This document shows, one piece after another, positions 1-8,850 of a DNA stretch of 64,000 bases. The stretch comes from Diplonema japonicum (lineage: Eukaryota > Euglenozoa > Diplonemea > Diplonemida > Diplonemidae), in assembly GCA_964019335.1 (NCBI GenBank), contig OZ025708.1, positions 441,501 through 505,500 on the forward strand, read 5' to 3'. Numbering within the stretch: the stretch's first letter is position 1; each line of letters opens with the position of its first letter. Below the pieces are notes generated by a model. It did no database searches and was not told where the DNA came from. It saw only the letters and a program-made list of their open reading frames with translations. The position numbers and the translations under genes are program-made.

Positions 1-930
1 ATCTTCGAATGGTCAGAAAAAACCATGCAACGAGACGTAATATTCAAATCACACACCAAAGGTCTGTGTGGGTTCTACGGCTTCGACAACGAGGGCTACC
101 CCATCTGGTGGGAAAGGCCCAACCAAACAGGCATCGGAGAACTTTTAAAACAATACGGACGCGACGACTGCCTACGCTGGCACGTATGTGTCGTAGAACG
201 CTGCAGAGAGGTAGCGAAATCCCTTCGAATGGACAGAGTAACCATGGTCCTCGACCTATCAGATGTCACTGGTTCCGTACTGTTCTCAAAGGCCGGGGGT
301 CTTCTCAAGGCACAGGCGAAACAGGACCAAGAGGTTTACCCCGAATGCCTGCGAAAAATGTACCTAATTAACGCTCCATGGGGCTTCTCCGCAGCGTGGT
401 CCGCATTAAAACCATTCTTAAACGCAAGAACACAGGATAAAATCACTATTCAAAGCACACGGCAGGACGGAGACCCGTTGTCGCAATACGTATCAAAGGG
501 GAACATCCCTGTTGACTTTGGAGGCGATGCGGTGGTAGACTGGGATGTTACCAGGATGATCGCAACAAAAGAACGCCGAATATTCAAACCGAAAATATAT
601 CTTGACAGAATTAAAGAGTTCGAGAAGACTGTTGTCGAACCGAAAGAAGAAGAAGAGGAAGAGGTACCTTTACCACGGCATGTCCACGGGCATCATGGGC
701 AGGATGGTGATGTGGCGCATACTGATATTCTTTTGACGTGTTTAACTTATGTGTCGGACAATGATGATGTTTCGACGGTGCCTCCTACTCCTCCTCCCAG
801 GGAGGATGCTCCTGGTTTTGCGTTGCAGGTGGAGGAGAAGTCACAGGCAAAGCATGTTCCTTCGGACGCTTCGAACCCGCAAGACTCTTCCCCTAGCCCT
901 TCGGGTCAATGTTGTTGTGCTTTGATGTGA
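1..930 (+). CDS. Sec14-like CRAL-TRIO lipid-transfer protein, 3' part, with CaaX box
   Basis: The reading frame is open from base 1, so the 5' end lies outside the window; an internal Met codon at 25 is probably not the start. The visible 309 codons cover most of a CRAL-TRIO lipid-binding domain: the GRPV-like stretch (EGYPIWWERP), the beta strand VTMVLDLSDV, and the hallmark block YPECLRKMYLINAPWGFS followed by ALKPFL, then NIPVDFGG. These match the Sec14 lipid pocket and gate helix. Family members move or present phosphatidylinositol and other lipids at membranes. After the domain there is an acidic, Pro/Ser-rich tail ending Cys-Cys-Cys-Ala-Leu-Met. CALM fits a CaaX box (Met favours farnesylation) and the preceding Cys residues could be palmitoylated. 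Membrane anchoring is inferred; the fold assignment is strong. Confidence 0.85.
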   Translation: MFEWSEKTMQRDVIFKSHTKGLCGFYGFDNEGYPIWWERPNQTGIGELLKQYGRDDCLRWHVCVVERCREVAKSLRMDRVTMVLDLSDVTGSVLFSKAGGLLKAQAKQDQEVYPECLRKMYLINAPWGFSAAWSALKPFLNARTQDKITIQSTRQDGDPLSQYVSKGNIPVDFGGDAVVDWDVTRMIATKERRIFKPKIYLDRIKEFEKTVVEPKEEEEEEVPLPRHVHGHHGQDGDVAHTDILLTCLTYVSDNDDVSTVPPTPPPREDAPGFALQVEEKSQAKHVPSDASNPQDSSPSPSGQCCCALM

Positions 931-1145
931 AAAAAAAAAGGGTAAAAAAACACGTACTGATAACCTATCTGGCACGTTGAGAGGGAAAAAAAAAAAAAAA
1001 AAAAAAAAGCTCTCTCCCCCCCGTCTACCTGTGAACACTGTTCCTATTTATTATGCACGTGCACGTCTTTTTTTTTTTTTTTTTTTTTTTTTTCGTTTGT
1101 CCTTTGCCATTAAAACTTTCCTTTTTGCGGCACGCGCAAAAACAG

Positions 1146-1179
<34 letters not shown>

Positions 1180-1857
1180 AGCTTTTGGCAGAATTTACTA
1201 TTATGGTGTTGTTTCCTCTTTTCTCCGTTTTTTTTTTCTTCTTCTTTCTCAACCCTTGGGGTGCATTTAAGGGTTTTTTAAACCTTAGCCTTTAAAAAAA
1301 AAAGCCTAGTTAGGGGGACAATTGCTCATATATGTACTTGTGTAAGGTGCTAAACACTCTCCGTTCTTTCATCTTCCCTTTTCTCCTTTTTTCTTCTTCT
1401 GGTTACGTTTTTTTTTTTTACATTTTCTTCTGGTAAAGGATATTTCAAGGAAAGGATTGTAGCGGTTTCTTCTTTTTTTTTTATTACGTGTCCTTTAGGC
1501 TGGTCTTGGAAGTTTTTTACCTGAGGAATTTATTCCACCACCTTTTTGGTGACAAAAAAAAAAAAAAAAAAGTGAAAACAATTCGTTTCTTTTCGCCCCT
1601 CTCCCCCCCCTTTTTTTTTCGTTCCCCTCTTATTGCTACCAAAAAAAAAAGTTCTTTATTCCATCAGAAACAAGTAAGGGGGAAAAAAGAAAGAAAAACT
1701 AAGAACGAAAGGAGCCCCCCCCCACCCTCACCATGTTTTTACCATATGTCTGTCTTTTTTTTTTCCCCCCCTTTTTTTTTTCCTGCCGTAGGTTCAAAAG
1801 ATATCAAAAAGGCGATCAACGAAAGAAAGGGGAAAGAAAAAAAAAATAATAATAATA
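931..1857. other. Intergenic, homopolymer-rich
   Basis: This stretch separates the Sec14-like gene from the alpha-galactosidase gene. It contains several long runs: A from about 986, T from about 1069, A from about 1151, and further A and T runs near 1555 and 1610. No coding frame with the codon bias of the neighbouring genes is present. Its 3' portion is a pyrimidine-rich region leading to a candidate splice acceptor. Confidence 0.7.
1746..1791 (+). promoter_or_regulatory. Candidate trans-splice acceptor for the alpha-galactosidase gene
   Basis: A nearly pure pyrimidine tract (T and C runs) ends in TGCCGTAG, with the AG at 1790-1791. It is followed by 66 bases of purine-rich leader with no ATG before the gene start at 1858. 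No donor-containing exon is apparent upstream, so spliced-leader addition is the simplest reading. This is inference from layout only. Confidence 0.5.
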
Positions 1858-3150
1858 ATGAAGTTCCACCTGGCTGCGTTCCTAGCGGTGCTAGGAGGGG
1901 TGGCGGGGATCGACAACGGATACGGCCTAACGCCCCCTATGGGGTGGCGATCGTGGAACTGCTACGGAAGAAACGTGAACCAGACGCTGATGGAAACTGT
2001 AATGGACAAGATGGCGGCAAAGGGCCCCGAGGGGAAAAGCCTGCTCGACGTGGGTTACGTCAGCGTGGGCCTAGACGACAACTGGCAAGCCTGCGGGGCA
2101 GGCGTCAACGGCTCCTTCCACGACGAACAAGGCAACCCCATCATCAATCTGAAAACCTTCCCCGATATGAAGGCCATGACCTCCCACGGCCACAGCCTCG
2201 GCCTCAAAGTTGGATGGTACATGAACAACTGCATTTGCAGGGAAACCACCTTCACCAACGACACATACATCGCCCTCCACATGGAGGCCTCTGCTGCAGC
2301 TGTTGCCAACTTCGAGTTCGATGGTGTGAAGCTCGACGGATGTGGACAGTTCATGAACCTCACATGGTGGGGAGCTCTTCTGAACGCAACAGGCAGGCCC
2401 ATCATGATCGAGAACTGTCATTGGGGGAGGACATACCCGGGGCAGCATCCTCCCACAGACGCTGTATGCACAGGTACAACAGCACCGTCCGACTGCCCGT
2501 ACAATTTTTACAGGTCTTCCGGTGACATCCGTCCGGAGTGGTTGAGGGTGATGAATAATCTGCAGACTGTGATTGAGTTTGAAGGGCGCACCCCACGGTC
2601 GATCCCAGGGGCGTGGGCGTACCCTGACATGCTTGAAGTGGGGAACCTCGCATCGCACGGTGAGGACAGGACACACTTCGCTGCATGGTGCATTGTGTCA
2701 TCACCTCTTGTTCTTGGCTACGATGTGACTAATGACACCGTCACGCAAAGGGTGTGGGACATCATTGCCAACGAGGAGGCCATTGCTGTGAACCAGGCAT
2801 GGGTTGGTTCCCCCGGGCAGCTTGTGAAGAACATCATGCCGCCCGACTTTGAGGGTGACGTGGGTATCCCGCAGCATGGTGTGCTTCTCCAGATCTGGGC
2901 CAAGCCTGTGACTGCTGACGGCAACACAGCCGTCCTCGTTATCAACAACTCCACTGGTCCCAGTTATACCGTTCAGCTCAACATGACGGACTTCGGTTTC
3001 CTGTCCACTGACAAGGTCACCGTTCGTGACATCTACAGCCACGCAGATGTCGGGGCGTACACGGGGCACTTCACCACCGACATGATCCCCACCCACGACA
3101 GCAGGTTCTACATGTTCAGCAAATCTTCCTCGCACTCGCAGTGGTTATAG
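1858..3150 (+). CDS. Secreted GH27 alpha-galactosidase
   Basis: The 430-residue protein begins with a signal peptide (about residues 1-17) and goes straight into the family GH27 signature LTPPMGWRSWN (24-34). Further family landmarks are DDNWQ (73-77), GLKVGWYMNN (115-124), the nucleophile motif DGVKLDGC with Asp160, and the acid/base motif RSSGDIRPEW with Asp223. Cysteines sit where GH27 disulfides are expected. GH27 enzymes hydrolyse terminal alpha-1,6-linked galactose (melibiose, raffinose, galactomannans, galactolipids) with retention; alpha-N-acetylgalactosaminidase is the main alternative within the family. The length matches eukaryotic members, and a C-terminal beta-sandwich follows the barrel. 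The ATG at 1858 is the first after the candidate acceptor at 1791. Both catalytic Asp are present, so it should be active, in the secretory pathway or outside the cell. Confidence 0.93.
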   Translation: MKFHLAAFLAVLGGVAGIDNGYGLTPPMGWRSWNCYGRNVNQTLMETVMDKMAAKGPEGKSLLDVGYVSVGLDDNWQACGAGVNGSFHDEQGNPIINLKTFPDMKAMTSHGHSLGLKVGWYMNNCICRETTFTNDTYIALHMEASAAAVANFEFDGVKLDGCGQFMNLTWWGALLNATGRPIMIENCHWGRTYPGQHPPTDAVCTGTTAPSDCPYNFYRSSGDIRPEWLRVMNNLQTVIEFEGRTPRSIPGAWAYPDMLEVGNLASHGEDRTHFAAWCIVSSPLVLGYDVTNDTVTQRVWDIIANEEAIAVNQAWVGSPGQLVKNIMPPDFEGDVGIPQHGVLLQIWAKPVTADGNTAVLVINNSTGPSYTVQLNMTDFGFLSTDKVTVRDIYSHADVGAYTGHFTTDMIPTHDSRFYMFSKSSSHSQWL

Positions 3151-3218
3151 ATTGCTTCGCTTTATTTTCTTCTTTCAAAACGTTCTTTTCTTTTTTTTTT
3201 TTTTTTTTTAATAAACAA

Positions 3219-3255
3219 CATAGTATCCAGGGTTAACCGATCACCCGCGGGTTTT
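3219..3255 (+). repeat. Left terminal inverted repeat
   Basis: The first 27 bases pair perfectly with the right end (4977-5003). After two mismatched bases, a CGGGTTTT block also matches. The AAACAA directly before it is the candidate target duplication. Confidence 0.85.
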
Positions 3256-3295
3256 TAATTACAATCGGGTTTTAAATTGACGTCAAATGAAAGGC

Positions 3296-4050
3296 GAGCA
3301 TGCAACCATGCTTAAAACCCTTATATTCGTATCCCGGGCCCCCCAGATACACAAAGCCGACCCCAGGGAGCATCAAAACGACTTGGAAAAGGATTATTTT
3401 CCGAAAAGCTGTTTTTTCGCTTTTTTTGGCGGGTTTTTAATTAAAAGCGAAAAAACAAAAAAAAATCGAAAATCAAAAATTAAAACAGGAGGAGAGCATG
3501 CAACCATGCTTAAAACCCTTCGTTTCGTCCCTCGGGGCCCCCAGATACACAAAGCCGACCCAGGGAGCATCCAAATGACATAGAAAAGGATTATTTTCCC
3601 GAAAAGCTGGTGCTTCCCTGTTTCAGGCAGGGTCCTAATTGGGAGCGAAATCAAAAGTCAATAATTAAAACGGGAGGAGAGCATGCAACCATGCATATAA
3701 TAACCCTTCTATTCGTCCCCCGGGCCCCCCAGATACACAAAGCCGACCCCAGGGAGCATCAAAACGACTTAGAAAAGGATTATTTTCCTGAAAAGCTGGG
3801 GTTTCCCTTTTTTTGGCGGTTTTTCTTCTTTTTTCTGTTTAAATAGGAGCGAAATCAAAAATCAATAATTAGAGCGGGAGGAGAGCGTGCAACCATACTT
3901 ATAACCCTTCTATTCGACCAGACCTCCCAGATACACAAAGCCTGCATCGAAACGACTTAGAAAAGGGTTATTTTCCCGAAAATCGGGATTTTCCCTGTTT
4001 TTGGCGGGTTTTTAACTAGGCGCGAAAGTCAATTATGAAAAACAATGAAA
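3296..4050 (+). repeat. Four degenerate tandem repeats of ~185-205 bp
   Basis: Copies start at about 3296, 3494, 3679 and 3883, each opening with GAGCATGCAACCATGC or a variant (GAGCGTGC in the last). Each contains CCCCAGATACACAAAGCC or a close variant and an AAAAGGATTATTTTCC-like block, and ends in a T-rich then A-rich stretch with a GGCGGGTTTTTAA-like motif. That last motif also occurs just inside the left terminal repeat. Subterminal arrays of this kind are often transposase-binding regions, which is an inference here. The fourth copy is the most diverged and its 3' limit is approximate. Confidence 0.85.
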
Positions 4051-4196
4051 CTTGAACGGGAAGTGTAGCAATGCACAAAGTAAGGGGGGGCGCCTAGAAT
4101 GGGACTCCATGGGACGCACGGAAGCGCGCCCGTTGAGGCAGGATGTTCACCCACAGAGAACTGAATGCACGCACACAGCGATGAACGCCCAATTTC

Positions 4197-4547
4197 TTAC
4201 CTCCCTGCTTGCAACCCGGCGTGCCTGAGAACGTGGTGCCTGCCAGACGAAGACAGAGCACCGCTGATGTCCTGGTTCAGGTACAAGAACAACAGCTGCC
4301 TTCGTACGTCTGGTGTGAGGCGGACGCGACGCATCTCTCCGAACTTGGCGTCGATCGAGGAGAACACCGCGTCCACGGCTGTTACCACAGGCTGCGTGTA
4401 CAGCAGCGACAAGGCCCTGTCATGCAAAACAGGGAGAGCAGCTTTCTGAGCCAGCCACCACGCTTCAATATCGAATGAGGTACTCGTCTCAAGGCTGTGG
4501 TCCATTTGGGCTATGGCCGAGTAGGACAGCCATTCCCCCTCAGACAC
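4197..4547 (-). pseudogene. hAT transposase C-terminal (dimerisation) remnant
   Basis: This minus-strand frame of 116 codons resembles the hAT C-terminal dimerisation region. The order is an acidic FDIEAWW block, then LPVLHDRALSLLYTQP, a VDAVFSSIDAKFGEMRR block and RLTPDVRRQLLFLYLNQD. These correspond to the family's D-x-L-x-WW, FP-x-L, ASE-x-x-FS and L-x-x-x-x-x-x-x-L-x-x-N positions, although the normal SxxxSER core is altered. No zinc finger or DDE catalytic part is present, so it cannot be a working transposase. It lies inside the inverted-repeat element, in agreement with a hAT origin. Confidence 0.65.
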
Positions 4548-4849
4548 GTCATGCAGAGGTAGGCTGTCGCGTACTGTTGCGAAGCCGCGCTAGAAAAACT
4601 AATTGATGGCAGCGTAATGAGCTATTTTTATTAGGTAAAATTCCGCTCGTGCGCATAAACAAACCCTGACCCGGTACATAATAACAAGTCTGAAAATCAG
4701 TTTTTTCAAAACTGCATTTAAAGCCTTAAATAAGGCTCTATTTTGGGTTTTGATAGCTGGAATGGGCTCAGATCGTCAAAATAGGGTTTCTGAAAAAAAA
4801 AAAAAAATGAGCATGGTCTTGGTATTTTTTGCCAGAAATATGGGTTTTG

Positions 4850-4915
4850 GATCGATCAAACCGATCCGAAATTACAAAAAACCGATCAAACCGATCCGAA
4901 ATTACAAAAAAACCC
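4850..4915 (+). repeat. Short tandem duplication near the right end of the hAT element
   Basis: A unit of about 29-30 bases beginning GATCAAACCGATCCGAAATT occurs twice back to back. It lies about 60 bases inside the right terminal repeat. Confidence 0.8.
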
Positions 4916-4958
4916 ATCATTAACCCGACAGTGATCGAAAATCTAAAATTGCTCGGGT

Positions 4959-5003
4959 CGGGTTTTAAAACCCGAAGGTGATCGGTTAACCCTGGATACT
5001 ATG
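4959..5003 (-). repeat. Right terminal inverted repeat with adjoining palindrome
   Basis: The outer 27 bases (4977-5003) are the perfect inverse of the left end. Immediately inside, 4959-4974 is a perfect 16-bp palindrome, CGGGTTTTAAAACCCG. AAACAA follows the element at 5004-5009. Confidence 0.85.
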
Positions 5004-5015
5004 AAACAAGCTGTA

Positions 5016-5146
5016 TTTTTTTGTTTTTGTTTTTGTTTTTGTTTTTGTTTTTGTTTTTGTTTTTGTTTTTGTTTTTGTTTTTGTTTTTGTTTTTGTTTTT
5101 GTTTTTGTTTTTGTTTTTGTTTTTGTTTTTGTTTTTGTTTTTGTGT
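5016..5146 (+). repeat. (TTTTTG)n microsatellite
   Basis: About 21 uninterrupted copies of the hexamer TTTTTG begin a few bases after the right end of the hAT element. Frames here encode only low-complexity Phe/Leu or Lys/Thr strings and are not genes. Confidence 0.97.
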
Positions 5147-6052
5147 GCTCCCTTTTTTTTAGATAATTTTTTTGTGTGTAATACCAGTACAGGCTTTTTT
5201 TTTTCTCCCTCCTTCTTTCAGGGAAGTCTGTGCCACGGTGGCGGGTTCTCGGCGGAGAGCTTGGCCGGCTGTCCCTGAACAGGCAACATGGATCGCACTT
5301 GGCTTCTGCAAAAAAAGAAAAAAATATGTCTAGCTTCTTGGTACTTCTCGGAGCCGATGCTAAGCAGCGCACCTAAGGCCATTACAACAGTTGTCTTGGG
5401 AAGCATGCTCCGCCACTCAGGAACCGTGTGTCTTGGAAGCTTCTTGTCCTTCATGTTACGCCAATCGTGGCTCTCGATAGGTCTGTCTACTGTGTTGTGA
5501 TTCTGATGAACACATCCTTTCTTCGATGGTATCAGCCTGTTAAAGGGAAGATTCCGCGTGCAGTTTTATTCCCTAGGTCCTTTAATAAGTGCGACCCAGG
5601 CATGCTTCTATGGTGTGTTCGTATTGTTAGTGATGTGGATCACGAGCTGAGTATTGTCGATGTGGCGAGCAAGTTCATTACATGATTGATGATGTGGCTT
5701 ATTCCTCGTTTCTTGTGAGGGTACATACCTGATTGGTGTCTGGCCTGATTAAGTAGGGTGCCGACATATCAATGCACTTCGCTTGGGGCGTGCGCTTGCG
5801 CAACGCAAGGGGAAAAAACAAGTAGTTTTTCTCACTCACACGCGCGTCATGTACGATAAAGGAGTTTGTTGTTCTACTTGCGTTATAGGGTAAAATGGGG
5901 CAAGTGCCTGTATTATTAAGTTTTATTCTTGCAGCCCAGAGCATAAAAAGTGGAGATACAAAAGAGGTAGAAATAGAGGAACCCCGCGTAAGGAAAGATG
6001 TCTCTCCACGCCCGTCTTTTCTCAGGTGTGTTTCCTGCGAGATCAAGCTAAC

Positions 6053-6165
6053 ACAATTCAGAACACACACGCAATTTTCTAACTCATAGTGGGGGTCAAT
6101 TACATTTACTTCTTTTTCTCATGTTGCAAATTCGTGGTGTCCCCGGTGGTCACTGAGCAAATAAA
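6053..6165 (+). repeat. Dispersed ~100-bp repeat, copy 1
   Basis: It shares ATTTTCTAACTCATAGTGG, a GTCAATT-like block, TTTACTTCTT, CTCA, TTGCAAAT, GTGGTGTC and GAGCAAATAAAAG, in the same order and spacing, with the copies at 8157 and 50028. The GCAAATAAAAG end resembles a polyadenylation region, but the nature of the repeat is unknown. Confidence 0.65.
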
Positions 6166-6644
6166 AGGGTAACTAAGCCCTGTGGCTGCACAACATCCAG
6201 GAGTGGCACACCCTACTCTTCTTTTTAAAATCCACAAATTAAAGCAAATAATTCACGTGCTGATCAAAGAAGCATTGATCTCACAGAGATGACCGCCTGT
6301 CTATCACGGGCAACACCGCACTTCGCATCGCCAAATTAAAGTGTATTTCCCACTTGGTCAAGAACGAAATTGGTAAACCGCACTTCACATTGCCGCAATA
6401 GGTGGGCGCCCCTAAGATTTCCACCTTGAAACGGCAGAACCAGAGGATGACACCATTGGTGGTGGACCATTTAAAAGAAACCCCCCCCCCCCGCTGCTTC
6501 GCGCTCCTGAGATGTGTGTCGCACCTTTCGGCTTTAGATCCATACCTCTCTTCTCTTCACTGGCTCCCCAAAAGCCCTTCAAATTCTCATTCCTTCATTG
6601 CCCAATCTTGCTTACCCGGTACGCCCCCCGGCTGGGGTTGAGCT

Positions 6645-6710
6645 GGACATGGCGCGGAACGCAGAAGAAGCTACAACTCGGCCGCGGTGTGCCCCCTGTA
6701 AGCAAGTAGA
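6645..6710 (+). repeat. Direct repeat, copy A
   Basis: It contains CGGAACGCAGAAGAAGCTAC and GTGTGCCCCCTGTAAGCAAG, both repeated about 290 bases downstream with small differences. Copy A has an extra ~10-base insertion between the two blocks. Confidence 0.75.
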
Positions 6711-6750
6711 CTTGTGCAGGGTGCCGCACACTGGTCTCCTTTAACTCTTA
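6711..6750 (+). other. U2-tail-like fragment lacking the U2 5' part
   Basis: ACTTGTGCAGGGTGCC followed by CACACTGG and a pyrimidine-rich stretch closely resembles the sequence that follows the U2-like core at 8911. The conserved U2 5' region is absent here. It may be a headless snRNA pseudogene or simply a shared repeat. Confidence 0.4.
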
Positions 6751-6936
6751 AATATATTCTCATTTGTTTTCTCAAACTACCCTTTTTCTTTTTTTTTTTT
6801 CCCTCCCGTAGGGTGCCCTCTAGCGGGGGGCTTGTCCTGTACTTTGAGTTTTTTCTCGGTGGTGGGGATAACATGGAAAAAAAGAAGTACACCAGATGTG
6901 TTGTTGTTCGCCGCGTGTTGAGTTGCACACCTTACG

Positions 6937-7000
6937 CATTAAGGACACGACACGGAACGCAGAAGAAGCTACTGTGTGCCCCCTGTAATCAAGTAGATAG
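6937..7000 (+). repeat. Direct repeat, copy B
   Basis: This is the second copy of the 6645-6710 sequence: CGGAACGCAGAAGAAGCTAC directly followed by TGTGTGCCCCCTGTAATCAA. Confidence 0.75.
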
Positions 7001-8156
7001 TTCCTGCTTCGTTGCACGCTTAACGACACCTAGTGTTGCAATCAAATAGACAGCAAAGCTATAGCTCCAACTGCCGACCGGTGTTTTCACCCTAGCTGTA
7101 CTTTTTCTGCGCTTCCTACGCTACCTACCTTTTTTTTTTTTTTTAAACTTCCTATTCCTCATCTTTTCTTAGTTTTTTCTTTTTCTTTATTCAAAGGTCA
7201 GGGTACAAAGGGGGGGGAATAAAAACCACAAAAAAAAAGGAAAGAAAAAGAAAACTCCTGGGGCGAAACAAATAAAAACCCCCCCTCCCCCCCCCTTGTT
7301 TTAAGGCGATCCTGTCACACTTTTTTTTTTCGTGGGCCGTTGCTAACCACTTCGTTTCCTATCATCTTTACACTTTCAGCGGTATCTCCACTCGGAATTC
7401 GGGCCCCCATTCTAAACGCGAATCCCCCCTCCCCCCCCAACCTCTTTTCAATTCTTTTTTATAATGAACAGATGCTTGCTATTGTAGGTATCAATGCTCA
7501 GGAAATAGGAATGTGTTTGGAACCCCGCCACACCCCGCGGCAGAGCTCGTTACCGACATCGTCAGATATACATTAAAAAAAAGAACTGCAAAGCCAAGCA
7601 CATAAACCCCGAGGAAGCCGCGCCCTTTGACCGGGACTGCTCAGATAGCGTGCACGTGACTTCGAAATGGCGTTTCTCGCTACTGTTTTAGTTTAAAAAG
7701 TTGAATGCGTAAAAATAACATGCTTTGCAGAGACGTGACTAACCAACCCTTTTGAAAATATGACACTGACTGCAAGAAAAAAAAAAAAAGAAAGAAAAAA
7801 AACAAAGAATAGATATCAAAAGAAATTATTAAGATAAGACAGAAATGGTTATTGTCGAAAAACATATTATGTCCGTGCTTCTGCACGCTCACCCTCTTCG
7901 CACGTCACGGTGTGCATTCTTTTAGGAATCGAAGATTACTATCGCGAAGCAAGTTCTGCTCTCCTCCTAAGAAGTTACTATTTCTCTTCGCTACCTGATT
8001 TGCGGGTTTGCGGGTTTGCAGAAGTGTTGCTCTTCCTGACGAGGAAGGGACCGTTGGGGGCTCTCAATTGCAATGTTTGTGATGCTGCGAAGGGCAACAC
8101 GGTCAAGCTGCTGCGTCATCAGCTGTGGGAGTACGGGATCAGATCCACAAAAAGTT

Positions 8157-8258
8157 AGAATTTTCTCGAACACGTCGTGGGTTCAATTCCGTTTACTTCT
8201 TTCTCAATATTGCAAATAGGTCGCGCCTTGTATAACGCGTGGGCAGAAAAAGGAGGGA
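8157..8258 (+). repeat. Dispersed ~100-bp repeat, copy 2 (diverged)
   Basis: It aligns with 6053-6165 through AATTTTCT, GTGGGTTCAATTCC, TTTACTTCTTTCTCA and ATTGCAAATA. The 3' third is diverged. The TTCAATTCC segment superficially resembles a tRNA T-loop but does not form the stem. Confidence 0.5.
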
Positions 8259-8283
8259 TGGTTTTTTATTTAATTCTGCAAAG

Positions 8284-8655
8284 TTACAGGAGGAAATTTC
8301 TAAAGCACCGTAAAAACCAGCAATCACTTTTGCCATTTACAAGTAAATGCAAAGTGCAGAATAAATGCGAAGTAATAGGCTGGTTTGGCTTAAAAAAAGT
8401 GCCGTAACTGCAAAGTAAAATCTGATTTTTACTCTGACTAATTTTCGGGTTTTTTTCGGTATTCGTTGCAGTCAGGCATCTGAGGCAAAAGAGGCATACA
8501 CATACTTTACCAGATTCCGAGCTACCAAGCATCACACCTGAACCTGGCAAGTGCCGAAAGTTACACTGGCCACGCATACAGGCCTTCTTCTGCACAATAC
8601 CATGTAGATGAAGGAACCTGCTATTTTGGCTGGAAGTCAGACCAAGCCCCTCCAC
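8284..8655 (-). pseudogene. Possible transposase Cys-rich relic
   Basis: A minus-strand frame of 123 codons contains RFLHLHGIVQKKACMRGQC, then FRHLPGSGV and VCVCLFCLRCL. This Cys-x-x-x-x-Cys ... Cys-x-x-Cys-x-x-Cys pattern resembles the zinc-ribbon-like tail of some DDE transposases (for example the piggyBac group). No catalytic domain is visible upstream and codon usage differs from the neighbouring genes. I treat it as a relic of uncertain family; it may be chance. Confidence 0.3.
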
Positions 8656-8734
8656 AAAACCACAGTTTCTGAAGAGCGATGATCAAGTTCCTACACAAGT
8701 TACACAAAACCTACAGAATTCGAGCGATGCGGGT

Positions 8735-8792
8735 GAAACTAAAAAAAAAAAAAAAAAAAAAAGAAAAAAGAGTGAAAAAAAAAAAACATCTG
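8735..8792 (+). repeat. Poly(A) tracts
   Basis: A run of about 22 A residues, broken by single G bases, and further A runs lie just before the U2-like sequence. They could be a retroposition tail or simply the homopolymer background of the region. Confidence 0.6.
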
Positions 8793-8850
8793 GTTTTTAT
8801 TTAGTAAATAGTTATTATGTGTTGCCTTATTGTCGTTGTTCTGAGAGGGC

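Larger units (their letters stand above)
3219..5003. mobile_element. Decayed hAT-type DNA transposon with terminal inverted repeats
   Basis: The ends are inverted copies of one another. Bases 3219-3245 equal the reverse complement of 4977-5003 over 27 bases (starting CATAGTATCCAGGGTTAACC), and the match continues for 8 bases after a 2-base mismatch. The element is flanked by a direct AAACAA at 3213-3218 and 5004-5009, a candidate target-site duplication of 6 bp. hAT elements usually make 8 bp; moving each boundary in by one base gives an 8-bp pair with 2 end mismatches. Inside are four ~190-bp tandem repeats and a minus-strand remnant of a hAT transposase C-terminus. No intact transposase is present, so the copy is non-autonomous. 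Confidence 0.8.
5147..8850. other. Gene-poor intergenic region with repeats and relics
   Basis: No frame here has the G/C-ending codon bias or length of the real genes. What can be recognised is a ~100-bp dispersed repeat (6053-6165 and 8157-8258), a direct duplication (6645-6710 and 6937-7000), a U2-tail-like fragment near 6711, a possible transposase relic on the minus strand (8284-8655), several pyrimidine tracts ending in AG (for example 6778-6811), and A/T runs. A minus-strand stretch at 5218-5454 with a ProGluTrpArg-containing frame is interrupted by a pyrimidine/AG junction near 5310-5330; I could not identify it. Confidence 0.6.

Noticed and set aside
977-1295. Overlapping Lys/Phe-rich frames on both strands
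   Set aside because: They are produced by long A and T runs.
5021-5278. Phe/Leu-rich and Lys/Thr-rich frames over the hexanucleotide tract
   Set aside because: They are translations of the (TTTTTG)n microsatellite and have no support as genes.
5218-5454. Minus-strand frame with a plausible peptide (ProGluTrpArg, TTVVMALGALLSIGSEKYQE)
   Set aside because: It is short, crosses a pyrimidine/AG junction without a donor, has weak codon bias and matches nothing I recognise. It could be an exon or a relic, but I cannot support a gene.
7991-8173. Minus-strand frame of 60 codons next to the possible transposase relic
   Set aside because: It is too short, with no recognisable motif, and partly overlaps the dispersed repeat.
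8179-8200. GGGTTCAATTCC resembling a tRNA T-arm
   Set aside because: The flanking bases do not form a five-pair stem and no acceptor or anticodon arm fits. The sequence belongs to the dispersed repeat.
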